Source: Rhynchosporium graminicola
Taxonomy: Eukaryota; Ascomycota; Leotiomycetes; Helotiales; Ploettnerulaceae
Assembly (NCBI GenBank): GCA_900074885.1
Contig: FJUW01000022.1
Coordinates: 434,001-498,000 of the forward strand
Direction: 5' to 3'
Length of the DNA: 64,000 nt
Positions 48,160-60,216 of the stretch are shown one piece after another. Made by a program: the position numbers and the translations under genes. The notes under the pieces were generated by a model. It was not told the DNA's origin. It was given only the letters and a program-made list of their open reading frames with translations, and made no database searches. How positions within the stretch are numbered: position 1 is the stretch's first letter; each line of letters starts with the position of its first letter.

Positions 48160-51100
48160 AGTACATGTACTTAGAATGGTAAATTCGCTTTCTATACCAG
48201 CTCCTCGTCCAGAATAACAAAGTCCAATATCGTACGAACATGCATGTCCAGGTGATAGTCTACGGAAATCCACACAAACACAATACGAACATAGCTCCCT
48301 ACCGAACTAGAGAAACGCAGCTTAGAAACGTGAAACAATGTTTGAATAACCACACTATATGCCAGAGGCCTCCTTCCAAAACCTCCAAGAATGGAGGAAA
48401 GGGAAGAATACTCCGTATAGTCCAGCTAACTAGTACGTCGGGAGAGGCGCTCGGGGAGGCTTGAAGTAACGAGCTGGTTTTCAACGCAGGGACTGTTGCG
48501 TATGTGAACCGGAGCTTTCTCCGCACGTTTGCATGATGGTCTATACTGTCTACTATCCAAGATCGAGTGTACAAACAAGTACTTCGAATACGAGCTCGAG
48601 CCCTACCCGCAATGCAATATGAATCCCTTAGTGTCAAAGCACCTCTGTGATAGTGTGATAGTTCTGAAGTTAGAAGAAAAGCTTCGAAGTACCCAGGCAA
48701 ATTTACCTGTTCAGGTCCTGCTGCTATAGTGCAATGCCTGCAGTAGGTACGGGATACTATGCACAACGGTAAGTTTTGTGAGCTCGAACACGAGCCAGCC
48801 TCAAGCGACGCAAATATTGCTCGCTTCAGCTGTACGGAGAATTGTCCATATTCAAAGGAAGTATTCAAAGGAAGTTCGGAGGTGGAGATGTCTAGCTTGG
48901 TTCACTCTTACCATAGTTTACAGAACTGAAGCAGCTCTCCAGCAGACCAACTAATCTAGCCTCGACCTACCTACTCGAGCTAAGATAACACTGTGGCGTA
49001 TTTGGGTTTAGGTCGAAGCTAGAGGACGTTTGTGTCCGCGTGAGCTATGTTCACGGCGTGCCATGATGGCGTTTGGGAATTTTACTGGTACCATTAGCAT
49101 CAAATGGGCTTTCGGCTTCACTCCAAGATAGCCGTGGTGAAACTAGAATGAAAAGTGGGTCTTTTCTATAATCGACTGACCGGTAACCCCCCATGTCCTG
49201 AATGCTTTTATTGATGAAGACTGTTGAAACTCCGGTATGCATAAAGGAAAGTACATCTCGCTTCTCTTCACTTTCCCTGGTCCATCGAACCTCACAGTCT
49301 GGAGGGTTTGATGCGAGATCAATACTATACGAATAAATAGAAGAGTTCAGTAACCATGACAACTGAGAATGACGAGTCGAGACATCGTTTTGAATTAATC
49401 ATATCATGCAATGTATCGAGTTTTCCACGTGGTTATGTCTGAAACGGAGTTTCAAAGGCTAATGATTCGAGTAAGTGTTGGTGACAAGAACCCTTCGTGC
49501 AGAATCTTGAGGTGACTTTCTGCTAGAGTGTTCTTTCTGTGGCGACCATCAAGGTTCCCCGCCTGTCCTGATCTTCTTACTAGCGAGTTGCTGCACGTTT
49601 GACAGAGCCTAGAAGGCGCCGGCTTCGTTCTGGAATCTGCTCTGTGTTTGGGGTTCAGGGTGCGCCATGAACATCATGAACATCATGAGCATGCACTAGC
49701 TGGACTCCATTATAACTGATACTCGGATTCTCGAAAGGCTGGATTGCAACCCGACCGGGTGTGCACGAGATCCATCAAGACGACGCTGGGTCCTACAGGC
49801 TCATGGGAATTCGGAAGCAGTGGACAAGGAGGTTTGCAAGCGTTACTATACGTCACTTGAAAGTATGAAAGTATGCAATTATGCAATTGACAATGATGCG
49901 AAGACCATGTCAGACGAGAAGGGAGAGGGAGATATATGCCAAGGGATATCCGATATATGGGAGATTGATGAATCAGCTCAGCTGCATAGTAATAACCTGG
50001 TAAAGACGAATCGAATTGCCAGTATAAAACATTGAGAGAACGGATATCAATCAATGTAAGTGACCACGATAGTCATAAACACTGGTAGCCATTGCCTCGT
50101 GCTGCGGACAGTTGACGCCACTCCCAAACACTATACGGAGTAGATACAGGGCGGAGTTATCGCTTACTGTACTAACGTCCCAAAGTGAGGAACTGAGGTG
50201 GAAGTGACCGTGTGACAGGCCACTAGAAGCTCGTTCGACGCCGTTGCAACCGAAAACAATCTGTGCAAGGATGCTAGGAGCGCCAGGCAATTGGAATAGG
50301 GATATTGCAAGGTGAGGCAAGAAAGGAACTCCATTCGTGTTGCAACATTAACGCATAGTGCAGTATAGTATCGTATCGCGTGGCATTTGCAGATCACCTT
50401 GCCTTGATACAGGTGGACAAGATCTCGTTAAGATAATGCAGACAGACGCAAACAGAAATCTGCTACCTGGGTATGGTACCAATAATAGTGATCGGTTTTG
50501 CGCGCAGCGTGAGCGAGCCGCATAGTGCTTGTGCATTGCCCATCCAGTGGTCTGAGGGAAGGCGCCGGCCCCAGAGCTGCACGAGAGCGGCTGAGGATAG
50601 CGCCAACAAGAGATATCCTTGACCACTGACTGAAGGTACTGGACCTGGCCTGTCGAGATATAGTACGCAGGTATGTCGGATTTATGATGGTGGGTTTGCT
50701 AGCATAGCGAGCATTTCTATCCTTCAGCGTTCAACGGATGACCATTCAAAGACCCTAGAATAATAGGTTTGAAGATCTTGTCGAGAGACAAGGAAGTCGT
50801 AGCCGACATTTTCATGCGAAGTGCAGTAACGCATTATTGAATCGAGAAAACAGGCCAAACACGTAAGTTAGGATTGAGTAGCCAGGAGGATCTGGATGGG
50901 ATTGCCGTGAATAGTTTCAGGATGCATTTTGAAAAGGTGGTCGTCGTTACCCACGGGGAAGCTGGGCAATGCAGCCGAGGGCATGCCTTTGCTGCACAGA
51001 GGGAAGCCACTTATGCATACCTCCTACCTATATCTACCTATCTGCATCTCATCCTAGATTAGATATTGTAGAAATGAAGTTTCTTCTGGAGTAAGCCTAA

Positions 51101-51571
51101 GCAAACTGTCCGCCATCTTGGGACAGAAAGAAGAATGCAGTGTGAAGTCAGCGAACCCCCACTAAGTGTAACTCTATCGTAAAGTGATGACCATTTCGAA
51201 TTCCATTAATACCTGTCCTATTAGACTATCAAACTTGTTTCCTATTCCAGTATGCTCAGCTGAGCCGTCAGCTCCAAGCCTTCTGCCGCTGCAGATTGTG
51301 AAACGGCGATTGTTACTGGCTCGGAGAGACTATAAGATATATATTTTATGCGCAACCTCTTCAGCGCAGTATCATGCCAGAATCGAGGCGTCATGCCAAC
51401 ACCGAAAAGAAACCATTTCTCACCAATACACTCTCATTCTTATCGGAACCGTCAGACGTGAGAGCCGAGGTGGTAGAGATCATCGCATTAGTAGCATAAA
51501 TTCAGACGTAGTAATCAAAGGCTCAACGTGCGAAAGACGATTGATTGGATATTTCCTGCGCCTTTCAATGC

Positions 51572-51699
51572 AACTAATATTCAACGCCCTTTCCGATTCC
51601 TGTCTGTTGCATGGTCATTTCCACGTCATAGAATTTCGGCAGCTAACATTCGACTCCCTTTCCAATTCCTGTCTCTTGCATGGTCGTTTCCACGTCCCA
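51572..51699. repeat. two direct copies of a ~59-bp unit, period 69 bp
   Basis: Copies 51572-51630 and 51641-51699 share CCCTTTCC, ATTCCTGTCT, TTGCATGGTC and TTTCCACGTC, with a few substitutions. The 69-bp period is a multiple of three, so the overlapping frame shows a repeated peptide, but no real gene is evident. Confidence 0.75.
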
Positions 51700-53379
51700 G
51701 CATTCCATAACTTTTCCCCATGTATCCTGTGGTCTCAATCCGAGACTGCCCCGATATATCAGGGCACTTATTATGTCCTAGGGGTATCGTTCTCCTGAGA
51801 TCCAGCTCTCCTCCTCCAAGATTGAGCGTAGTCGAAAGTCATATAGTGAAGAAAAATGACACGTCCAGAAGGTCCCATCATCCCACATTGAAATCCCTTT
51901 CCGTTAACGCCCCGCTGATAGTTTTCGTGAAAATTTCGTTACGGATTTTGTTGTTTAGGTCTATCCCTTGTCGTCAATTCTGATATGTGGCTTGAGAGAA
52001 TAGCCTGTGTAGAAGAAGAGTAGTGATTGTGTAGATATTCAACTGCAACAGTCCTCATCACCCGTAGCAGAGCGGGCAGTGCCCAGGCACCACAATGTAT
52101 CGCTCATGGGGTCCTCTTGCACAACTGTGTGTCTTCTTGCCATCGACCGAAGTGCCGAAGAAGTGGGCCCCCGGATCTACGCAGGAGGTGTAAATGTAGT
52201 AGTTCTTAGTGTATTCGCACATGGTTTTTGCGTGTTTGGTTTGGGTCGGATTGGTAATGGTCTACAGATGTCAGATCAAGACTAGATGCGGATATGTTAT
52301 ATGATCTTTACGTACGGATATGCAATGTGGACAAGCAAGATACGTAGTGAAGAAAGTTGAAGGCGATGGAGATAGTTCAGAAGAGGGCGCGAGCGTAGAT
52401 TAATAACTGTGGTGACAAAGGAGGGCTGATCCAGCAATGCCACATGCCCTTATATACTTGTATAGATGTCGAGCTGAAGGAGCTGTAAGTGATGAGCGAC
52501 AGGGGAAGTGTCAAGCCGGTGAACCCTGGGGGAAATCTAACGACAAAAGCAAATTGATAACTGAGGACATATGAAGAGGGGAGGCCAGAAAGTCCCCTGG
52601 TTCGCGGCAACAAATTACTTATGTGAGGAGGGCACGACCAGCTTCCTGAGCTATGGCCGCCAAGTTGCTTGTATCAAAGAGCTCGACAGCGGCAGAAACG
52701 TACGCAACGCAGGTCGAGATTTGCGGCAGGCTGGAGCTCAGAGCAAGGCCATGGCAAGCATCAGGGCACAAGGCAAGGCTACGGGCCAAGCAGAAACCAG
52801 GGTAATGAAGACCGGGCATGCCAGAGACGAGGTGGATAAGGTAAGGCGAGGTGAGGTGACTCAGGTGAGGTTAGGTGGGCTGCTGTGATTCAAGCTGCGA
52901 GGGTGATCCACCATTGACTGTTCGGAATGTGATACCCCCCCTCTTCTGCGCCCTGTCTGCAGTGCAGTGCGGGCAGTCTTCTGGGCCCCGGTAGCACCAT
53001 CTTACGGCTCACGTTCCCCTTGAGCAGAGCATCTGAGCCGAGTATGATGTTGTTACCGACGAATGGCACACGCCGACGCGGCTCTACCCTGGGAAGAGTC
53101 AGGGTCTGTGGATGGAATGGGATGGGTTGGGATGGGATGCATGCTGTAGCGTGTGTAGGGACGGGGAGGGAGGTAGGGAGGGCAGAGGAGAGTGCGAGTC
53201 GAGGGTAGTGGCAAATAGCCCAAGTAGCCTCATAATTGCTTTTGCTCTGATTGGGACGCGTGCGTAGATTGGTTGTGAACATAAGCGGTGCATCTTTGTC
53301 GTGAAGACCTAATACACAGATATTGAATGCCGCAACATAGCAAAAGGGACGAGCGCAGGACGAGATGTGAGAAGCAAGG

Positions 53380-53430
53380 TGAAGTGTAGTGAAGTGAAGT
53401 GAAGTGGTAAGGTGAGGTGAGGTGTAGTTA
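53380..53430. repeat. GTGAA/GGTGA simple repeat
   Basis: A run of GAAGT units passes into GGTGA units in gene-free DNA. Confidence 0.8.
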
Positions 53431-54046
53431 GGGATGGCTCGGATAGGTACATGGGTAGATGGTCCGAGCGGTCGCGAAACAAAGGTGCTATGTGCCGCAG
53501 CCAGTGGGCTACTACGAAGATACTGTGAATGCAGGTAATTCACATGCTAGGCTGTGATAGATGCTGGAAGTTATTATAGTACACGATTATGGGCGTGTAG
53601 AATAAGTGATAGCGAATGAGCAACTGCTTCTTTGTGAAATCCTACTTGACCTTTTTGATGTCCTCCGTACAAGGCCTGTTCACAAGTCCCGCCACGGAGG
53701 TCCATGTTTACCTCGCCAAAGTCACGTCCGGAACCTACGGACTAAGACGCCCTGGGTCCTGGCCCAACCTAGCCCTTGCTCTGCTCACGGCCGGCAGTAA
53801 AAGTCGATTCTAAAATGCAGCAAAATTCGGAAAATTATCTCGTCCTAAATCAAGGGTAAATCCATTACAAGACTGCTGCCGTCAATGATGCCTGTCACTA
53901 GTCCACGTAGAGTGATCTGTCAACTTAGAACTCGGTGGTAGTGCCAAGTAACACGCATCAACGCGGCTACCCTCGTGGAACTCGTTACCAAGATGTCGTC
54001 AAATGATCATGTAAAGAAGGTGTCCCGATGCCTCTCTAGTATCCAA

Positions 54047-54101
54047 TGGTGCTATAGTACTGCATCGTAGTATTACATTATCATACTATAGCATTGCACC
54101 A
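54047..54101. repeat. short inverted repeat (hairpin)
   Basis: The left arm TGGTGC...TATAGTA and the right arm TACTATAGCATTGCACCA pair around a ~25-base AT-rich loop, with a small bulge. It could be a terminal-repeat remnant or a transcript hairpin. Confidence 0.6.
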
Positions 54102-57100
54102 AACTATGCCTCACTGGATGGTACCAGAGACATTTTGGATATGCCCTGAACACAAAGACGAAGCCGTATTGTGTTCATGGTCGCAAGCCTTTTTGATGTC
54201 ACACCAAAGGGTGAGGCCTAGAAAAACCAAGAGGCGTTCTTATCAATGAGGGCTAGAAGGAGCAAAAGAAAAACTAGGACCTAAGGTTTGTTTACGAGTA
54301 AGCTGCATATAAAGACACAAGCGGATCCGGACATCTCTTGCTTGTGCAGGACGGTGGCAGAACCCCTTTGTGAAGTATTCTGGGAATATGCAGGTTTGCT
54401 AGATATCTGCTACTTACATATGATTAGTTGAGCTGGAAAAAAGCGGATTGCCTGACGGCACCTAGACGCCTCTCTCGAGCAAATATTCAAGCAAGCGATT
54501 TGCTTGACGTTAGAGCACCGTTTATTCAGTGTCTGAGCGGTATCGTCTGAGCGACGACATATAAGCCGTTAAAGTTAGATTGACAGTTTGAGAATGGAGA
54601 ATCCTCGGTTAAGTGTTTACTTGCGTACGGCTTCTATTGCTAGATATTGCCAGACTTTGCCGCTCTCTTTTTTCAGCTCATTCTACTGTGGTTGCCTACC
54701 ATTGATAACAGTGCTGCTAGTTCCAATGTGTTGCGTTTTCCTTTTCCTTCACCGCAAAACAAGATCATCTCCAACATCCAAAAGGGGCAAATCTCGAAGA
54801 CATGGGGGTACTAAATGGGATATCCCGCGCAGGAGACGTCATAGCGCCTGAACACCCAAAGGCCATACATATCCATGCCGACCTGCATGCACGCGGTCTG
54901 TGTGCACTGTGCATTTCTGCTGTCAGGGCCAGGGCAGGGACAGGGACAGGGATAAGGTCAGGGGCCAAAATCTGCACAACCATCTCCATGCAAATCTGGA
55001 TCACGACATCGCTACTCGTCTGGCGGTCTTCCGTATGGTACGGCACGGTACTCATCCTGACTCCGACATCCTCATCTGGAAAGAAGATTCCATTGCATTA
55101 TCCAACATCATGCCCTGCCGTATTGACAAACAAGGAAGCCGACCAAGATCCAAGATCCATCTGACAGGTGGATATGGTACAGTACCTAGTTTGGCTGGGA
55201 TGTTTAGTCATTCCTTCTTCCTCTCGAGCCTCTTGTGGAGTTCGTATTTCGCAAGCTCCCAGCACCAGCCAGTATCAAGAAACTGTAAACGAACGAACAA
55301 AATCATAAAAGTCGGAATACTTCCGAGCGTTCGTTGTCCATTCTCGGTTCGTATGAGGAAGAGCCTCAATGGAAGAGTCTCAGTCCAATCGATAACACGC
55401 ATTCAGACCAGATCAGATAAATCAGAGTTTCGCTCTTTGCTCATTCCCAGCCAAACGTCTGTAAAGAGACAATAGATTTCAAAAGGTCACGGCCACTCGT
55501 GACTCCTGCGCGCTTCGTCTATCGTTTCGCGGCATTTTTATCACAGCTGTCAAAGCAGTCTCAACACCGGTTTCGACACAGAGAGTTTTCCACTTCTTTT
55601 CGTCCCATGACGGATAGCAAAGGCCGTTCTCGGGATGTTGAGGCTCTTTCATGACTTATTTCGAGCAACCGAACTGAATCGAGTAAAGGACTAACAATAA
55701 AGACCATCAAACATAATCCTGGCGACCTGAGTTTCGGGCGCCATACACGCTTGGATAACCTTCTCCGAGACATTTTATCAAAACTTCTCGCTACACTTAC
55801 GCCTACAGTGAATCTTTAGCGCAAAGATGGAAGTATAACAAATGATAACCAACAATCTGATACAGTAAATCGTCCTCAACTGCAATTTTCACCATCCGCA
55901 TGAACTTGTGATCTGAATTGCGCATCCTCACTCGATCGCTGATCCTTCGGAACGAAGGCCAAAGCGTCAAGCGAGGTCTCAGTTTCAGAAAGATTCGGTA
56001 GATGGCGGTGGGAATTCAGGGTTAAAGCAGGTCATGGTAATCATCTCATATATGTTCCAGGCCGTTAAGGATGACTTTGTCTCAGAAAGCCCGAATCCCC
56101 TTGGAGTACTTCTCCCTCACGTGGTATTCTTTCTTGGCGCCAACTCGTAGGGTAACGATCTCCCCACCTGAATGTTTGAGTACATGGTACATGTGGAAAA
56201 TAATGTACAAAGTAGAGTCTGTGCGTTATTCTACAAGTTTCTTCAACAGGGAGTCATTACATATGGGGAGCTACCCAATGATATAGCAATACTATGTAGT
56301 TTACTGGGGACAATAAGTCATAAAGCATCTAGAGTGCACGGCCTAGAATTGTACATTATTTACCCCCTGTACTAAGTATAACTGGGGCCAACGGGCAGGG
56401 AGTTCTCAAGACGAAAGAGGTATCCCTCGGTAGAGATGAACGGCAAGAAGAATCTGTGGAGTCTCCGGTCCATTTTTCGTGGCATTAGACTTATCCACTC
56501 CACTATGTACAGAATTCTATGAGATGACCCTTGGGTACGGAGTATTGTCCCAGCTGCCAGGCGGATTTGAAGCACCTGCACCCCATATTTCATACGTCCA
56601 GCTAGTGAGGGTCTTGGACCCCACTCATGTTTAGGACATGGTTTTTGATGGCGCCACTACTACAAGAATCTCGACGACCTCTGGAAAGTGGACTGCAAGC
56701 AAGACAGTAATATACCAAACTTTCCACTCAAATTTGAGTCAACCTCCAGGCATGCAAGCACGATTCAGAGAATGTAAGTTCGCAACGTATGGGATTTCGG
56801 GAAAAGAACTTTCCGAGACATCATCTAAGTACGCCGCGTGTACTCATTGGAAAGATGTGCGTCGATCTCCATATAATCGTCGATTGTACCATTTATAGTT
56901 CTTCAGTGGAATTCAGTTATTACGTACGGGGCACAACAATTGAACCGGAAATGTTGCGAGTCCACCTCCAGCACTCGCCGACGTGTGTCACTCGACAACT
57001 GTTTGATTGATGGGGTTCCAAATTCCCAAGTTCTGCGCAGATCATCAAAACAAACATATCGGCACTTCCTTCTTGGTCTCCGGTGATCCCTGTACCAGGT

Positions 57101-57719
57101 CAAAGGAAAAGAAACTTGTCGATCCTGCAATACCAGATCCAGCAGCACGTTCACGATACACAAAAGAGCTGGTGAAGATGAGTATCCCGAAAATTCGGGA
57201 CTGCAAAAAGCAAACACGGGACGGGCCCATCGCGCATTCGTCTTGCATGACATGGCATGATAGCCCAGAATGTCACGCGGCACCGCGTGGCATGGGACAG
57301 GTGTGGTAATGCGGTACTAGACAGGGTCCAAGTTATGAGGCCAAGCTTTCAAGGTCATACGGAGAGACGAAAAAGAAATTTATAGCTCAAAGGTCCTTTT
57401 CAGATGATCGAGATTCGAAAGAGGTTTTGAAAAGTGCACTCATTTGCCAAGCTGAGATGTCTCACTGCAGAAGATCGATAAACCGAAAGGGGTTTGTTTT
57501 CAGAAACAAAGAAAGTTGATTAGATACGGCTGACAAATGTCGATGTTGAGTACTCTTGATCACCGTGCTAAAAAGAAGAATTTGAGATTCCCCGACGGGA
57601 TTGCTCCGAGCGATCGAGAACATAGCCATTCCCGTCCCTCCCCAAAAGCGCCCATCCCCCACCGTTTGAGATACACAGCCTTCCAGTTCTTTTGATAGTC
57701 CACGTCCACGTCATACAAA

Positions 57720-58306
57720 TTACAAGAGAGCCAAAACAGCTGCCAAACCTCCCAGTACTCCGGCGCCCAGACCTGCGGCATGCGTTGGGGCAGCAAAGGC
57801 AGATGAGGACTTTCCAGAGCCGGTCGCACCGGCGGCGTTTGCGCCGGTCGGGGTTGACTTTGTGGGAGATCCAGTGATGGTTGGCGCGGAAGGCTTGGTC
57901 GGTGAGCCGGTGCCAGTTGCAGTTGGAGCTGCAGTGTTGCAAGAGACGGAGGTTGGCAGGTCTTGGACTTGGTTTGCTTTGCAGAGTGCCAGAGCATATG
58001 TGACAGCCTTGTCTTGCTCCGGTTTACTGCACTGATCTGACAGACAGCAAGCGATGTCGTTGATGAAACTCTTGTTCGAGCAGATGCATGCTACGTCGAT
58101 TCGGTTGCATCCTGCAATCGAACTGCCTCCGCCAGATGTGAATTTAACTACGCAAGGTTGCTGTGGGGCCCGTCAGTCCATAGCAGCAATCACGCCTCAG
58201 TGATGAGAAGGGATAGAGAACCTACCGCGCAGGCTGGGACACCATCGCCCTGAGCAGAGACGAAGCTGGTGAGCGCACTGGCAGCGGCAAGGAGGTAGAG
58301 CTTCAT
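57720..58306 (-). CDS. secreted, GPI-anchored CFEM-domain protein
   Basis: Two exons, 58226-58306 and 57720-58160, with a 65-bp intron, encode 173 aa. The signal peptide is MKLYLLAAASALTSFVSA. The mature N-terminus is a CFEM domain: the cysteine pattern runs PACAQPCV … GCNRIDVACICSN … ACCLSDQCS … ALALCKAN … SCN. It keeps the Asp in NRIDVACIC, at the position that binds haem iron in characterised CFEM proteins. A Thr/Pro/Ser-rich linker follows, and the C-terminus is a small-residue site plus hydrophobic tail (GLGAGVLGGLAAVLALL), as for GPI anchoring. Roles in the family include haem uptake, wall structure and host interaction; which applies is not shown. Confidence 0.93.
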
Positions 58307-60216
58307 GGCCGGAGCGGGGATCGGGTGACGGAAATCGTGATAGATGGAGAAAGTCGAAAGTCGAAGGGAAGCGGATGCAACAGCTGAGTGCAAAAGCAAA
58401 AAATGGATTATCAATCGGTCCCTTGAAAGAGTGTGAGGAAGCGGGAGTAGGGCAAGATATTGTCAGCTTCGACGATGTCTTATGGAGAAGAGTAAATTAG
58501 GTAGGTAGATTACCTTTATTGACCGGCTGGGCTGTCCTGCACGTAAGCGACACCAGGCGTGGAAGCTCAGTGAGTGGTCACATTTGAGTCTTGGTCTAAT
58601 CGACGATACCCCTCATGGCTGGAAGGGGCTTAGACGGCTTGAGGAGATTGCTAATTTGAGACTACGGGGTAGCTTTTATCTTATTGCAGTTTCAATTCTC
58701 ACAAAACTCTATCGGCATTTTGTATATACAAGTAGTAATAACGACAGAGATATTCTAGCATCAAGACGAAGAGACCAAACGTGGGCCAAGTCTTGGTAGA
58801 GTATGTATGGATTGGTGAACAATGTAGTGTACGTTCGGCTTTCTTCTTGTTGCGATGCAAATAGGGGTCGAAGACATGCAAGTCGGGAGCTATTGAGCTT
58901 CTACTCCCTGAATAAGTACCTAGGTAAGGCTTAGGTCTAAGTAGGTGCACAGACAGACATTACCCGGTATTTACCGCCTGAATGATTAGGCACTAAGAGG
59001 TTGTTAAAGTACTCTCTCAGACTCTCACACAACTAACTCACTTCGGAAGCTCTTACAAAGTACTTAGTGAACATTCAATTTCCATCGCAGTGCCCAACAT
59101 TAGAAGTGCCAACAATCGAAGTCTATTCAGAGGTTTTCGTATTCAGAGGTTGTCGAGCAAGCAAGCATGATGCGCAATTGACCTACCAGGACAGCTTTAA
59201 ACTTCTGGTTGCAAGACTCACACACAACGGACTCTCGACCTGGTCCGACCCGACTTTGTTTAAACTTTTCCAGAGGAGATGAGTTGTTCCGGACAAGCAT
59301 GAATAAGAGAAAAGAGTAAAGGTAATTTCCAGGCCATCGATTCCTGTTGGACTTGCTGAATCCCGAGCGAACCTTAAGACCCACGTATTCCAGCCAAGAG
59401 GTGGATTATTTAAGATTAACCGTGCTGGGAATTCCAAGTTGTCCTCCCAAGGCTCCAAACCTTGAGCTGGAGCCCGGGGGGAGTGGAATCGTACAAGGCA
59501 CTCGCCGGCTATCGATTTCAGTGTGCTCTTTGACGCAGATCAAATGGTTATTTACGTACAGTACCACAATATCGTTATCATTTCCCCTTGACCTTGCCTA
59601 TGTGCTACTCTTCCGGGAGTGCCGAATGCTACAATACAAGTACGTGGTGTTCTTCAATGCTGTGACACAGTCCCGGGAGACTCTCATCGACTTTCATCCA
59701 AACACCCTCGAGACTGGCCAGAGTTAACGCAGCCCAAGTGCGATATACACGTCCTATGAGGAGATCATTATTTCAGGTTATCACACACACGAAGTCCTTT
59801 ACGCATTGACCTTGGGAATACGGAGTAACTTTCAATTCCCTCCAGATCACACGAAAAGGTTCGTATATTTCGCTCAACCTGGGTCAGCCTCGCTGTGGAG
59901 GCTGTATCAAATTACCCACTAACCCATTACATCTAGCCTGTCCTCATTCCTGCCAGCTCTTATTGCAAGTGGCTGGCCCTGTGCATGATCACTCCAATCA
60001 GCCAAAGACCACGGACTCTCAGCCTTACGCGCCAATTGACGTGAACACGAAATTCCATCACGAACACGAACCGGCGTGCGTTCGCAGTCGTCGTCGTCGT
60101 CACCGCCAGCACCACTCTACCTCCTCCAAGTCCGACAGAGGCCAAGCTGTAGTATCGGCCTGGACTTGTGGGGTACCCCGCTCCCGTAATACACTACAGT
60201 AATTACAGTAATCACT
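58307..60216. promoter_or_regulatory. divergent intergenic region between CFEM and MFS genes
   Basis: About 1.9 kb between two outward-pointing start codons. No gene is supported; the 126-codon frame 59347-59727 has no family features. A (CGT)n-like run lies at 60088-60100, and two near-identical TTACAGTA-type words sit at 60196-60210 right before the MFS start. Confidence 0.4.

Larger units (their letters stand above)
45661..57719. other. gene-poor region (~12 kb) with only eroded coding scraps
   Basis: No complete gene is supported across 12 kb, against one gene per 3-4 kb elsewhere. Open frames are short, on both strands, and mostly begin at non-ATG codons. Scraps with a coding look occur at 46334-46523 and 47400-48159. 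ORFs 45627-46073 (-), 51184-51798 (+), 52890-53543 (-) and 54802-55475 (+) lack family features and are not called as genes. Confidence 0.5.

Noticed and set aside
51184..51798. 204-codon + strand frame
   Set aside because: Its repeated peptide comes from a DNA-level direct repeat; non-ATG first codon and no family signal.
52890..53543. 217-codon minus-strand frame
   Set aside because: It crosses simple GTGAA/GGTGA repeats and its composition follows the repeats.
54802..55475. Two overlapping + strand frames of 120 and 191 codons
   Set aside because: They cross a GGGACA-type repeat, compete with each other and show no domain.
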